From positions 1 to 39,479 of the forward strand of contig CAIOZA010000071.1 of NCBI GenBank assembly GCA_903862655.1: a DNA stretch of 39,479 nt, given 5' to 3'. The notes under the pieces are model-generated. The model had not been told where the DNA came from. It did no database searches and saw only the letters and a list, made by a program, of their open reading frames with translations. Positions 23,647 to 31,416 of this stretch are shown here, in pieces (position 1 is the stretch's first letter; the number at the start of each line of letters is the position of its first letter). The translations under genes and the position numbers were made by a program. Source of the DNA: an uncultured Ignavibacteria bacterium. GTDB lineage: Bacteria; Bacteroidota; Ignavibacteria; Kapaibacteriales; UBA2268.

Positions 23647-23786
23647 CATATACAACAAGAGAAACTACTAATGCGATTATTCAATACATCATGCAATTAT
23701 TGCAAACATGGATCTGGCTATAACTGACCCATGTATTTAAAAAAGCACATAATAATCCAATATTATAGGTTAAAAATAAGAATGAC

Positions 23787-24263
23787 ATGAAATCAACAAT
23801 AATCCTATGTATAGCCGCCGATAGTACCGAAGCCGAAATTAAAGTTCGGAACTACCTTGGCGGCTATACATGTGGTTTGTGGCCTTTTTATACAATTATA
23901 TCAATTGCTAAAGCAGATAAAATAAAATTAATTACTGATCTGGAAATAGCCGGATATTTTACGCAATACACAGATATCCGACGAGAATTATTATCTGCTC
24001 TGGAAAATGGTAGTGATGACTTGTCTATAAAACATGCTGAAAGGTATATAAATTTAATGAAAATGATATTTAGTAAGGATTCAATACTACTAAATTTGGA
24101 ATGCAATGACATGTCTTATCCTGAAGATATAGAAGGATGGTACCGAATTGATATAAAAATTATGGACAGTGGAAAAGAGTTGGTTCAGAATAAATATTCC
24201 GCAGTAACAGATTTAAAACCAGATATTCTTAAGGCTATTTCAGTAGTTTATTCCAAATATTGA
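23787..24263 (+). CDS. Hypothetical protein, 158 aa, with a strong hairpin in its 5' coding region
   Basis: An alpha/beta-looking soluble protein with no recognised family; it begins MKSTIILCIAADSTEAEIKV and ends in a helical SVVYSKY. Codons 7-29 contain a perfect 13-bp inverted repeat (see 23807-23871), which is unusual inside a gene start. Its 3' end overlaps the convergent gene at 24235-24660 by 29 bases. It has no clear operon partner. Confidence 0.5.
   Translation: MKSTIILCIAADSTEAEIKVRNYLGGYTCGLWPFYTIISIAKADKIKLITDLEIAGYFTQYTDIRRELLSALENGSDDLSIKHAERYINLMKMIFSKDSILLNLECNDMSYPEDIEGWYRIDIKIMDSGKELVQNKYSAVTDLKPDILKAISVVYSKY
23807..23871. repeat. 13-bp perfect inverted repeat inside a coding start
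   Basis: ATGTATAGCCGCC (23807-23819) and GGCGGCTATACAT (23859-23871) are exact reverse complements. Inside them GATAGTACCGAA and TTCGGAACTACC pair at 10 of 12 positions, so most of the 65 bases folds into one long hairpin about 20 bases after the ATG of the gene at 23787. Confidence 0.8.
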
Positions 24264-24660
24264 TATTTAACTGAGCCAGATATTTTCGTATCGGTTCATG
24301 AGTTCTTACCATATCTTCTAACATTTTCCGGAATTCGATGATGTTTTCAAAAAAATGAATATAAAATGAAGTCACATAAAAGTAATTTAGATCCAACACA
24401 TCATCATGTTTTAGACATAAAATATCAAGTTTCAAGATGAATTCTTCTCGAACAATAAATTCATCCACATCTTCATCAGATTCATCATTCTTTGGAATTT
24501 CTTCAACGGTATAACCTTTGTCTATACAATATTTCAAAATCAGCGATTCTGCTTCAAGTTCAATTTCTTCAGCAAACCAAGAATCTGAAATTAAATCGCT
24601 TGAATTTTTATGTTCGATCGCGAGTTCTGAAATTTTTATTTTTATTTCTTCTATTGTCAT
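24235..24660 (-). CDS. MTIEEIK-family small acidic protein, distant copy
   Basis: The 141-residue protein begins MTIEEIKIKISELAIEH, nearly identical to the two shorter proteins at 28673-29002 and 29364-29708. It shares their plan: EIELEAESLILKYCIDKGY corresponds to DLENETEDLIIDYCREKGY, and the later HDDVLDLNYFYVTSFYIHFFE to PDVAELMYHYYKSYW. It is longer, with about 25 extra C-terminal residues. Unlike the other two it has no decayed MKLTL piece in front. Instead its start overlaps the end of the membrane-protein gene by 4 bases (ATGA), so the two are translationally coupled. Acidic, soluble and duplicated, it looks immunity-protein-like; function unknown. Confidence 0.6.
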   Translation of the reverse strand: MTIEEIKIKISELAIEHKNSSDLISDSWFAEEIELEAESLILKYCIDKGYTVEEIPKNDESDEDVDEFIVREEFILKLDILCLKHDDVLDLNYFYVTSFYIHFFENIIEFRKMLEDMVRTHEPIRKYLAQLNINIWNKLLK

Positions 24661-25082
24661 TTCTTTTTAAATGATGAAAATAAATAAGCGATACCGAGAA
24701 TAAATATTGGAATTGCGAGAACGCCACCATTGGCTTCTCTACCTTGAGGAGCAACTAAATAATGGCTCACATACCACATTCCGAGCCATGATAAAATAAA
24801 TGTTATTCCTGCTAAGGCTTTGTGTTTAAAGGTTAGTAAATAACCGATAGCAAAAAGAACAAAACTCAATTTATTGAGAATCTGCTCCTTATCAAAAGCG
24901 TTGAATGGTAATTTATTTGAGACCGGATTTCCTGTACTGGATGAAAAGAAACTCACAATGAAGAACAATAAGAAAAGTGCTCCGATTATGGTGGTAGCTT
25001 TTTGAAGTGTCGAGAACTTGCTGTTTTTAGCTGGTACTATATCACCTAATCTTTGATCAACTTTAAAAGGACGGTCGCGCAT
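24657..25082 (-). CDS. Integral membrane protein, four predicted TM helices
   Basis: The 141-residue protein has a polar N-terminus (MRDRPFKVDQRLGDIVPAKN) and about four hydrophobic segments: residues 30-47 (TIIGALFLLFFIVSFF), 70-87, 89-107 (AGITFILSWLGMWYVSHYL) and 118-136 (GGVLAIPIFILGIAYLF). The basic end KKK would be cytoplasmic. No family recognised. It overlaps the MTIEEIK-family gene downstream by 4 bases, implying a joint role of a membrane protein and a small acidic soluble protein. Confidence 0.6.
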   Translation of the reverse strand: MRDRPFKVDQRLGDIVPAKNSKFSTLQKATTIIGALFLLFFIVSFFSSSTGNPVSNKLPFNAFDKEQILNKLSFVLFAIGYLLTFKHKALAGITFILSWLGMWYVSHYLVAPQGREANGGVLAIPIFILGIAYLFSSFKKK

Positions 25083-25137
25083 TATTGATTATTAAATAAA
25101 GTAGTAGCTGAAACATCAAATAATAAGCCACTTTAGG

Positions 25138-25374
25138 CTACAAAGCTGGAGTATGATACTTTTTAGATGAAGGATTTTTTGAACAGGAACCCGAAGTCAT
25201 TCCTGAAATACTGGAATATCTGCTACCACAGTATTTACAGAAATATTCCTTCTTTTCTGAACCCTCATAAAGAGCATGATTCCGACCTTCTGGATTTTTT
25301 GAACATGAAGCGGATGTTAACGCAGAAATGCTCGAAAAGCTTGATCCGCAGCATTTACAATAGAAATTGGACAT
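25138..25374 (-). CDS. Double zinc-ribbon-like small protein
   Basis: The 78-residue protein is a tandem duplication with a 40-residue period. Each half has C-x2-C-G-(S)-x-(F/Y)-SSIS-x-(L/M)-T-(S)-x-SCSKNP followed by a His, giving C-x2-C-x14-C-x8/9-H (Cys6/9/24-His33 and Cys46/49/64-His74). This is strongly reminiscent of a zinc-binding module; similar short CxxC-SISxLT-CxxxP-H proteins are frequent in Bacteroidota. Binding partner unknown. It lies between the membrane-protein gene and the large secreted protein, same strand. Confidence 0.6.
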   Translation of the reverse strand: MSNFYCKCCGSSFSSISALTSASCSKNPEGRNHALYEGSEKKEYFCKYCGSRYSSISGMTSGSCSKNPSSKKYHTPAL

Positions 25375-25399
25375 GGTTAAGAGTTTTGAAGATTAATAT

Positions 25400-28303
25400 T
25401 TAATTTGTTTTAACACAACGGATTGAAAGTGATAAAGCTTTGGAGTCATCGTTCCTGTTGACCGCTGGACTATAAATATCAAGACTTCTTCGCCATGCAT
25501 TCCCATTCCACCCCCCTGATGAAGTTGTTGACGTAGAGAAATATCCATAAACATTTAGTAACCCAAATTGACCTTGATAGTGACGAAAGCCAGCACCCAT
25601 TACAGTTAGTCCACAATCATTTGTTGCACCAGAGTTCGGCGAAGTCCAGTGAATAAAACCTGCTTCTTTCATTTTGCCACCAGCAATAGATTCTCCTCCA
25701 AGAAAGGTCGTTAATATACTCCATTCAGGATCTGAAGGGATATGCCAACCCACAGGACATATTCCTTCAGTTCCTTCTATTGTAGTATACTGCATCAATT
25801 CATTCCAATCATATAAACCGCCGTAAATTGCACAATTGGCTTGATCATTATCGTAACAGTACTTTTCTATAATACCGTTATTACTGACATCCGAATGCTC
25901 AGAACCAGTATTTACACTTGGCGTAAATGCCCCGATATTCAAATTCTTCTTCATCCAGCACTGTGTACCAATCTGAACAGTCGGATATTTTTGTCCATCA
26001 CGGATATCCGTTAAAGTATCTCCACAATTGTTAAAACTGCAATCCGGTGGATTATAGGTTCCATTAACGTCTCCGGCGCATATTCCTTTGAAATCTATAA
26101 CAATAGCTGATGTCCCGTTAATATCAATAATCGGTTCTTCGAATATCCAATCCTCTATTGGGAATTCATCAATAAATTCCAGATATCTTTTGGTGATGAT
26201 AAAAGCATCGGTACTGTTAATATAACCGCTATTATTCACATCACCGGCTTTAAATCGTAATCCAGAAAGTGTAATAAACTCAGTATAGTGCCTTAGTACT
26301 TGCAGGGCATCCACATTATTTACACCACCCCATGATTTTATTGTTCTTGCTCCTAATTTATATGAACCATTTGGCACATTACAGAATCTATAGTTTCCAT
26401 AATAATCTGTAGTCGTGCTGTCTATTGAACTTCCAGCAACAGTCTTTAGATAAATTTTGGTGCACGACATGGTAGAATTTGCTGGCGTGTTGTCGTAATA
26501 AAGCTTACCAGATAAAGAGGCAGAAGTTACTGAGACAATGACACTATCAGTTGTAGTATGAATTCCATCTGATATTGTCACAAAATAAGTTGTGGTTTGT
26601 GTTGGAGCAACAGTTATGGAAGCAGTTGTATCGCCAGTAGACCATAAGAAAGAGTAATTGGAAGGAGTCGAATTTTCGTTAAAAAGAGCTGTAATTTCAG
26701 ATTGGCTTAGAGCACGATGATAAATTCGTATGTCATCAAGTTTCCCATTAAAATTATTTTGGTTGGATTTCCTTCCACCAATAATCCAACCAATTTCGGT
26801 TGGTAGGTTGGGATTAGTATCTGTAAATTCCATAATATATTGACTATCAATAAAAAGCTTGTATGTATTAGTAGTTCTGGTTACGACATAATGATACCAT
26901 GTATTTAAGGACAATCCATTTTTATTCAGTAAATAATGAATATTCACATTTGCTTCCCTATAATCGATGAGAAGTTCCATGGTACTACCAGTGCTATTAA
27001 CATATCCATGAAATCTATTCGCATCAACTGAATTAAGCTTTGACCATAAAAATGCATTATGTGTTGCTTCATTACATTTTATCCACATTGAAATCGAAGC
27101 ATCAGTTTGTTGATGAAAAGTAAATTCCTGACTAAATTCAATATCACTTGATACACCATTAAAGCTATAAGCACTGTTGGTATTTCCAAATCTATCAGTT
27201 GTCAAAGTGGCTCCATTTACAATACCATTGAAACCATGACCACTTTCATCATTGGCATTGCCGTTAAAAGGGTAATGACAAATTAAATCTTCTGTTGGAA
27301 GCGTAGAAACAACATTTAATGAAACAGCCGATCCAGAACAAACTGTAGTATCATTTTGTGCAATATGCGCTGTTATTGAAGTTCCGGCACTTATCCAGTC
27401 AAAATATCCGCAACTCATGCCTGTAGGCATATTATATTGACCAATTACATTTCCAGATAAATCCGAAACAATGAGTTTATTCCAGTCTTGTACAAACACA
27501 AATTTGTCATCGTCCTTATTTAATAAAGGTGTCCATCCTGCCAAATTTAGATTAACCAACGCTGAATTCGCAATATCATAGGTGTAAATCTTGGAATTAT
27601 TCGAAGAAGGCTCATATGAGAAAATGATTTTACTCGGATTGCTAAAAAAACATATTCTTCCATAACTACCACCGCTGATTGGTTCAAGAAAAACAGTAGG
27701 ATTTGAACCATCTTTATTCATAGTATAGAATTTATGTGGCCATGCATACCAATCGGTCATTCGACGTGTATAGGCTATTTTAGTATCGTTAGCGTAATAT
27801 CGGGGGCCGGATTTCACATAAGTATAATCCTCTGTGGTAGTGAGTTGAGTTACAACACCAGTTGTCATATTAAGTTCATAGATGTGACTATCTCTGTTTC
27901 CAGTAAATTCTAAGGCAAATACTAAGTAATTTCCATCCGAGCTAATGTCCATACTTTGGTTATATAGCACATCATTGTATGGATTCTTAAAATAGCCAAC
28001 CACCTGTTCGTTTGTTCCATCCGAATTAGCCTTACAAAACCACAATGTATCCATATTATGTAATGCAGTTTTTCTGCGGTCATAAACAATAATGGAACCA
28101 TCTTTGGTGGCTGCAACACCACCATGATAATAGCTGTCATTTATTATCTCTGTTAGACCAGTACCATCAATATTTACAGTATAAACTGAATGATTGTAGT
28201 TCCCATCGTTTGTAGTAAAAATGAGTTTTTCCTGAGCGAATGAAGTTGCTATTGAAGCAATTAGTAAAGCAATAACTGTAAAGAAATTTTTCATAATATT
28301 CAT
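25400..28303 (-). CDS. Large secreted mosaic protein: PD40 propeller, LamG, Ig/PKD-like, dockerin-like and FISUMP domains
   Basis: A 967-residue exported protein; the more likely start is the second ATG at 28294 (MKNFFTVIALLIASIATSFA, a clear signal peptide). Domain order by eye: a TolB/PD40 beta-propeller with repeated 'KIAYTR/KIIFSY' strands (25-310); a short CSGSAVSLNV Ig-like linker; a LamG/concanavalin domain (about 339-541) from DLICHYPFNGNANDESGHG to FNGKLDDIRIYHRALSQSE; a PKD/Ig-like piece (545-592); a CNA-B-like fold (SGKLYYDN to GSYKLG, 595-660); a dockerin-like region (GDVNNSGYINSTDAF and AGDVNGTYNPP, 685-765); and a C-terminal FISUMP domain (GQKYPTVQIGTQCWMKKNL, CPVGWHIPSDPEW; 768-967). 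All are carbohydrate/surface-associated modules; the protein is probably extracellular. No type IX sorting tail is evident. Confidence 0.85.
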   Translation of the reverse strand: MNIMKNFFTVIALLIASIATSFAQEKLIFTTNDGNYNHSVYTVNIDGTGLTEIINDSYYHGGVAATKDGSIIVYDRRKTALHNMDTLWFCKANSDGTNEQVVGYFKNPYNDVLYNQSMDISSDGNYLVFALEFTGNRDSHIYELNMTTGVVTQLTTTEDYTYVKSGPRYYANDTKIAYTRRMTDWYAWPHKFYTMNKDGSNPTVFLEPISGGSYGRICFFSNPSKIIFSYEPSSNNSKIYTYDIANSALVNLNLAGWTPLLNKDDDKFVFVQDWNKLIVSDLSGNVIGQYNMPTGMSCGYFDWISAGTSITAHIAQNDTTVCSGSAVSLNVVSTLPTEDLICHYPFNGNANDESGHGFNGIVNGATLTTDRFGNTNSAYSFNGVSSDIEFSQEFTFHQQTDASISMWIKCNEATHNAFLWSKLNSVDANRFHGYVNSTGSTMELLIDYREANVNIHYLLNKNGLSLNTWYHYVVTRTTNTYKLFIDSQYIMEFTDTNPNLPTEIGWIIGGRKSNQNNFNGKLDDIRIYHRALSQSEITALFNENSTPSNYSFLWSTGDTTASITVAPTQTTTYFVTISDGIHTTTDSVIVSVTSASLSGKLYYDNTPANSTMSCTKIYLKTVAGSSIDSTTTDYYGNYRFCNVPNGSYKLGARTIKSWGGVNNVDALQVLRHYTEFITLSGLRFKAGDVNNSGYINSTDAFIITKRYLEFIDEFPIEDWIFEEPIIDINGTSAIVIDFKGICAGDVNGTYNPPDCSFNNCGDTLTDIRDGQKYPTVQIGTQCWMKKNLNIGAFTPSVNTGSEHSDVSNNGIIEKYCYDNDQANCAIYGGLYDWNELMQYTTIEGTEGICPVGWHIPSDPEWSILTTFLGGESIAGGKMKEAGFIHWTSPNSGATNDCGLTVMGAGFRHYQGQFGLLNVYGYFSTSTTSSGGWNGNAWRRSLDIYSPAVNRNDDSKALSLSIRCVKTN

Positions 28304-28551
28304 TTATTAAAGAATTCAGAATCCGAACATAAAGTCGACATGAAATCATCATAATTAAAGATTAGATGACCTCAACACATTATAATTACGGAAAGGTGGG
28401 AAATCCGAATGAAGAAACAGAACCTAACTGATAAACGTATGCCAATATATGATAATCCACATGATTTTACGCATGAACGGTTATCCCCAAAATTGAAATT
28501 GAAATCCCAATATTAGCAAATTACAAGCAGTTAGTTTTTTAACCAGAGCCT

Positions 28552-28761
28552 CTATTTTTCCATAAGTTCCCGTGGTTTAGCTATTGAAATTTCAACAATA
28601 CATTGTCGAATTGAATTATTCCATCCATCCGGAGCATAATAAACCTCGAATTGTATCCGAATTCCTAAAATGTCAACAGTTTCTCCTGACCATATCCATA
28701 TAATCTTCGAAACCTTCAAAGCAGAACGACTGATTGTAATGATACATGAGGTCGGCCACAT
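28552..28761 (-). CDS. Possible ORF or gene fragment overlapping an MTIEEIK gene end
   Basis: A frame of 69 residues whose first third overlaps the 3' end of the gene at 28673-29002 in another frame. The part after that stop (ETVDILGIRIQFEVYYAPDG and following) reads like a beta-rich protein and ends ELMEK. The paralogue at 29364 ends at the equivalent place, so this is not a simple frameshifted tail. It may be the remains of a further array gene. Confidence 0.25.
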   Translation of the reverse strand: MWPTSCIITISRSALKVSKIIWIWSGETVDILGIRIQFEVYYAPDGWNNSIRQCIVEISIAKPRELMEK

Positions 28762-29002
28762 CGGGATATTTCAATGAAAATCTTTTGAGAACAGTCCAGA
28801 GTTTTCCTTGGTCAATAAAATCCACCTCAAGTTCAACATACGAAAAATTGTCAATTTGATAGCCTTGCTGTTGGCAATATTCAACAATTAAATCCTCAGC
28901 TTCACTTTCCAAATCTTCCCATACCCATTCCAGCTCAGCTTCTGTATTTTCATACTCAACTCCGAGTTTGGAAATTTTAAGTTTAATTTCTTCTATTGTC
29001 AT
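28673..29002 (-). CDS. MTIEEIK-family small acidic protein (array unit 5)
   Basis: A 109-residue acidic protein starting MTIEEIKLKISKLGVEYENT, followed by ELEWVWEDLESEAEDLIVEY and a C-terminal LKYPDVADLMYHYNQSF block; it is close to the gene at 29364 throughout. Its ATG overlaps (ATGA) the stop of a decayed MKLTL-type reading frame (29003-29130), so the dead frame may still act as a translated leader. Soluble, no enzymatic motif. Its repeated presence in the array suggests an immunity or antidote-like role, which is only inference. Confidence 0.6.
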   Translation of the reverse strand: MTIEEIKLKISKLGVEYENTEAELEWVWEDLESEAEDLIVEYCQQQGYQIDNFSYVELEVDFIDQGKLWTVLKRFSLKYPDVADLMYHYNQSFCFEGFEDYMDMVRRNC

Positions 29003-29130
29003 AATATCTTATTTAAGTTATCTGACATGGATTTTATTTTCGATAAAGCTTCATTCCTTTCAGAAGCAAGTCACACAATTCGCAGATTCAAAAGCCAGTC
29101 GCCGAATTTGTCGAAAACTGTCAGTCTCAT
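29003..29130 (-). pseudogene. Decayed 5' end of an MKLTL-family gene (array unit 5)
   Basis: From an ATG at 29130 the minus strand encodes MRLTVFDKFGDWLLNLRIV, then a TGA, then LASERNEALSKIKSMSDNLN, matching codons 1-40 of the three intact genes at 29854-31358. The stop arises where the relatives have GTTGAG and this copy GTGTGA. The frame then ends in TTATGA, whose TGA overlaps the ATG of the next gene. Only the 5' 128 bases survive; no C-terminal part is present. Confidence 0.7.
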
Positions 29131-29284
29131 CTTTTACAAGTATTGAAATTGCTATTATTCACTATAATGCGACTGTAGGATAAGTTTATAGAGTAAACCT
29201 CATAGCTTAATAAAATGGCGATACTGGATGAATTTATATTCTACAAAAAAGTATGACTTTTAAACCCACTGTCACTTCCCTACA

Positions 29285-29339
29285 ACTTGAGCAAAAAAAA
29301 AACTTGAATTTTATCCGAATTTCTATAATTTGCTCAAGT
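29285..29339. repeat. 11-bp perfect inverted repeat between array units
   Basis: ACTTGAGCAAA (29285-29295) and TTTGCTCAAGT (29329-29339) are exact reverse complements separated by 33 bases. They lie just downstream of the gene at 29364 in the gene-free gap 29131-29363. This could be a terminator (an A10 run follows the left arm) or a recombination site. Confidence 0.5.
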
Positions 29340-29363
29340 AAGGTTAGATTTTTAATCGCTTTT

Positions 29364-29708
29364 TTAACTTCTCCTGACTGAATTCATAAAATGCTCAAAG
29401 CTATCAACACGATCATAACAATACGGCCAATAAGATTTATAGTAATGGTACATCAATTCGGCTACATCGGGATATTTCAAAATAAACCGGTCAAGCGCCG
29501 AATGAAGAAATCTTCGGTCGAGAAAATCAACATCAATTTCAGAATATGAGAAATTTTCAACTTGATATCCTTTCTCTCGACAATAGTCAATAATTAAATC
29601 TTCTGTCTCGTTTTCTAAATCCTCCCACACCCATTCCAATTCCGGTTCAGTGTTCTCATGTTCCAGAGCAAGCTCTGAAATTTTAAGTTTAATTTCTTCA
29701 ATGGTCAT
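29364..29708 (-). CDS. MTIEEIK-family small acidic protein (array unit 4)
   Basis: A 114-residue protein starting MTIEEIKLKISELALEHENT, then ELEWVWEDLENETEDLIIDY and LKYPDVAELMYHYYKSYW; the closest relative is the gene at 28673. Net strongly acidic, rich in aromatic residues, no signal or membrane segment. It directly follows a decayed MKLTL-type 5' fragment (29709-29814), repeating the arrangement of the next unit. Function unknown. Confidence 0.6.
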   Translation of the reverse strand: MTIEEIKLKISELALEHENTEPELEWVWEDLENETEDLIIDYCREKGYQVENFSYSEIDVDFLDRRFLHSALDRFILKYPDVAELMYHYYKSYWPYCYDRVDSFEHFMNSVRRS

Positions 29709-29814
29709 AATTGTTAATTTAAGGTATAAGACATGGATTTGATTTTAGATATTGCTTCATTCCTTTCAGAAGTCAGTCGCCGAATATGTCAAAAAAAGTC
29801 ATTATCAGTTTCAT
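29709..29814 (-). pseudogene. Decayed 5' end of an MKLTL-family gene with internal deletion (array unit 4)
   Basis: From an ATG at 29814 this piece resembles the start of the genes at 29854-31358 (ATGAAACTG, then GACATATTCGGCGACTG against GACAAATTCGGCGACTGG). About 28 bases are missing after GGCGACTG, so it joins straight to CTTCTGAAAGGAATGAAGC and stops out of frame. It continues to match until just before the ATG of the MTIEEIK gene at 29708. Confidence 0.65.
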
Positions 29815-29853
29815 CTTTTATTTTGGGGGTAAACCTCAAAGCCAAAAGTGTTT

Positions 29854-30360
29854 TTATCCGGATTTAGCCATCGAATCAAATATATTAATGAGTTCGGTAA
29901 ATTTTCCATCAGAAATATGACCATTTTCTAAAAGGGGACAGAGATCAGCATAAAATATTTCGCATTTATTGTAAAATTCATCTTCCGTCCATCCCTTTAA
30001 ATGTTGCTCGGTAGCATATTGATTTAGTATTGGTTTCATTTTATTCTTAGTGCTTCGCTTATGACCATCAACATGAAAGTAAATAAAGAATATCCATTCG
30101 AAATAATCGGAGTTTTCAAACCTGTTGTGTTTCTTACCCCATGATTGTTCAATAATATGTTCTGAATACCCAAGAATCTCATCTTTCCAATGTTCTCGGT
30201 ATGTCGAGATTGGAAAAACATACAATTTAAACAGATGTTTATTCAAAGTGTCGGACATGGATTTGATTTTAGATATTGCTTCGTTCCTTTCAGAAGCAAG
30301 CTCAACAATCCGCAGATTCAAAAGCCAGTCGCCGAATTTGTCATAAAGTGTGAGTTTCAT
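29854..30360 (-). CDS. MKLTL-family protein, array unit 3 (constant N-terminus, variable C-terminus)
   Basis: A 168-residue soluble protein. The first 50 residues (MKLTLYDKFGDWLLNLRIVE and ASERNEAISKIKSMSDTLNK) are almost identical to the two genes upstream. The remaining 118 differ widely but keep landmarks: REHWKDE, a WGKK motif, W in the middle, and a final helix. The start overlaps the preceding gene stop by 4 bases (ATGA), so translation is coupled. No known domain. The constant-head, variable-tail pattern in a tandem array recalls polymorphic immunity genes. Confidence 0.65.
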   Translation of the reverse strand: MKLTLYDKFGDWLLNLRIVELASERNEAISKIKSMSDTLNKHLFKLYVFPISTYREHWKDEILGYSEHIIEQSWGKKHNRFENSDYFEWIFFIYFHVDGHKRSTKNKMKPILNQYATEQHLKGWTEDEFYNKCEIFYADLCPLLENGHISDGKFTELINIFDSMAKSG

Positions 30361-30857
30361 CTTTCATTTAAATCAAACATCGTTATCAAATCATCAAAAT
30401 AGTTATCGGAAAAATAACCAATTTCCAAATATGGCGTGATTGATTTATAAAACCTGTCACAAAGGTTCAAAAACTCCTGATCTGACCAATTTTTAAGTAC
30501 TTTTTCAGTTTCGTATTTTCTTAAAGTTCCCCTTAACATTCTTCTAATATTATCCTTTTCGCCGTTTGTATAAAAAAAGTACGCGTGTAACCATTGATAA
30601 TAATCTCCGGCTTCAAATCTATTTGGTTTCTTACCCCATGTACATTTAAGAATATTTAATGAGAGAATATAAACCTCATCTTTCCAATGTTCCCTGTTTA
30701 CACTATTCTGAAAAACATACAATTTAAACAGATGTTTATTCAAGGTGTCTGATATGGATTTGATTTTAGATATTGCTTCGTTCCTTTGAGAAGCAAGCTC
30801 AACAATCCGCAGATTCAATAACCAGTCACCGAATTTGTCAAAAAGTGTCAGTTTCAT
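30357..30857 (-). CDS. MKLTL-family protein, array unit 2
   Basis: A 166-residue paralogue starting MKLTLFDKFGDWLLNLRIVE, then ASQRNEAISKIKSISDTLNK. It shares LFKLYVF, REHWKDE and WGKKPNRFE with unit 3, but its C-terminal half (NIRRMLRGTLRKYETEKVLK and following) is different. It overlaps unit 3 by 4 bases and lies 6 bases after unit 1, so units 1-3 form one tightly packed operon. Soluble, no catalytic motif visible. Confidence 0.65.
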   Translation of the reverse strand: MKLTLFDKFGDWLLNLRIVELASQRNEAISKIKSISDTLNKHLFKLYVFQNSVNREHWKDEVYILSLNILKCTWGKKPNRFEAGDYYQWLHAYFFYTNGEKDNIRRMLRGTLRKYETEKVLKNWSDQEFLNLCDRFYKSITPYLEIGYFSDNYFDDLITMFDLNER

Positions 30858-30863
30858 TTTATT

Positions 30864-31358
30864 TCAATTTTCATGTACTTCCAGATAATTTTCCAGATCT
30901 TCATATCGATATGTTCCAGATTCCAGTTTAGAACAAAAGTGTTTATGGAACAATTCCGTGAAATTCTTGAATTCTTCAATTGACCAATTTGTCTTGCTTT
31001 CTTCTGGATATTTCTTCAACAAATTGGAAAGGTTATGGGACATATTGGGTTTGGGGTTATTCTTATTATCTTCAAAATAGAACAGGAATAACCATAACAT
31101 ATAATCATCCTCTTCAAACTTTGCTCTTTTCTTTCCAAAGGTGGTATCACTTATTTTATCTAAAAGGTCATGTATTTCTTCCTCCCACTGCTTTCTGTAT
31201 GCGGAATTTCGCATCACAAACATTTTAAACAAAGTATCATTGAGCGGCTTAGCCAAACTCTGGATTTTATCCATCGCCATGGATCGCTGCTGAGCGAGCT
31301 CAACAATTCGCAGATTCAATAGCCAATCACCGAATTTATCAATAAGTGTTAGTTTCAT
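30864..31358 (-). CDS. MKLTL-family protein, array unit 1 (most diverged)
   Basis: A 164-residue paralogue at the promoter-proximal end of the array: MKLTLIDKFGDWLLNLRIVE is conserved, after which it departs earlier than units 2 and 3 (AQQRSMAMDKIQSLAKPLND). It keeps the FGKKRAKFEEDDY equivalent of WGKKxNRFE and a similar length. It is the oldest copy by appearance, and the likely source of the head segments found in the other units. No known function. Confidence 0.65.
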   Translation of the reverse strand: MKLTLIDKFGDWLLNLRIVELAQQRSMAMDKIQSLAKPLNDTLFKMFVMRNSAYRKQWEEEIHDLLDKISDTTFGKKRAKFEEDDYMLWLFLFYFEDNKNNPKPNMSHNLSNLLKKYPEESKTNWSIEEFKNFTELFHKHFCSKLESGTYRYEDLENYLEVHEN

Positions 31359-31416
31359 CTTTAAAGGTTTGAAATGATTATCATATCACTTAAAAATGCT
31401 ACCCCACCTTTTCTCA

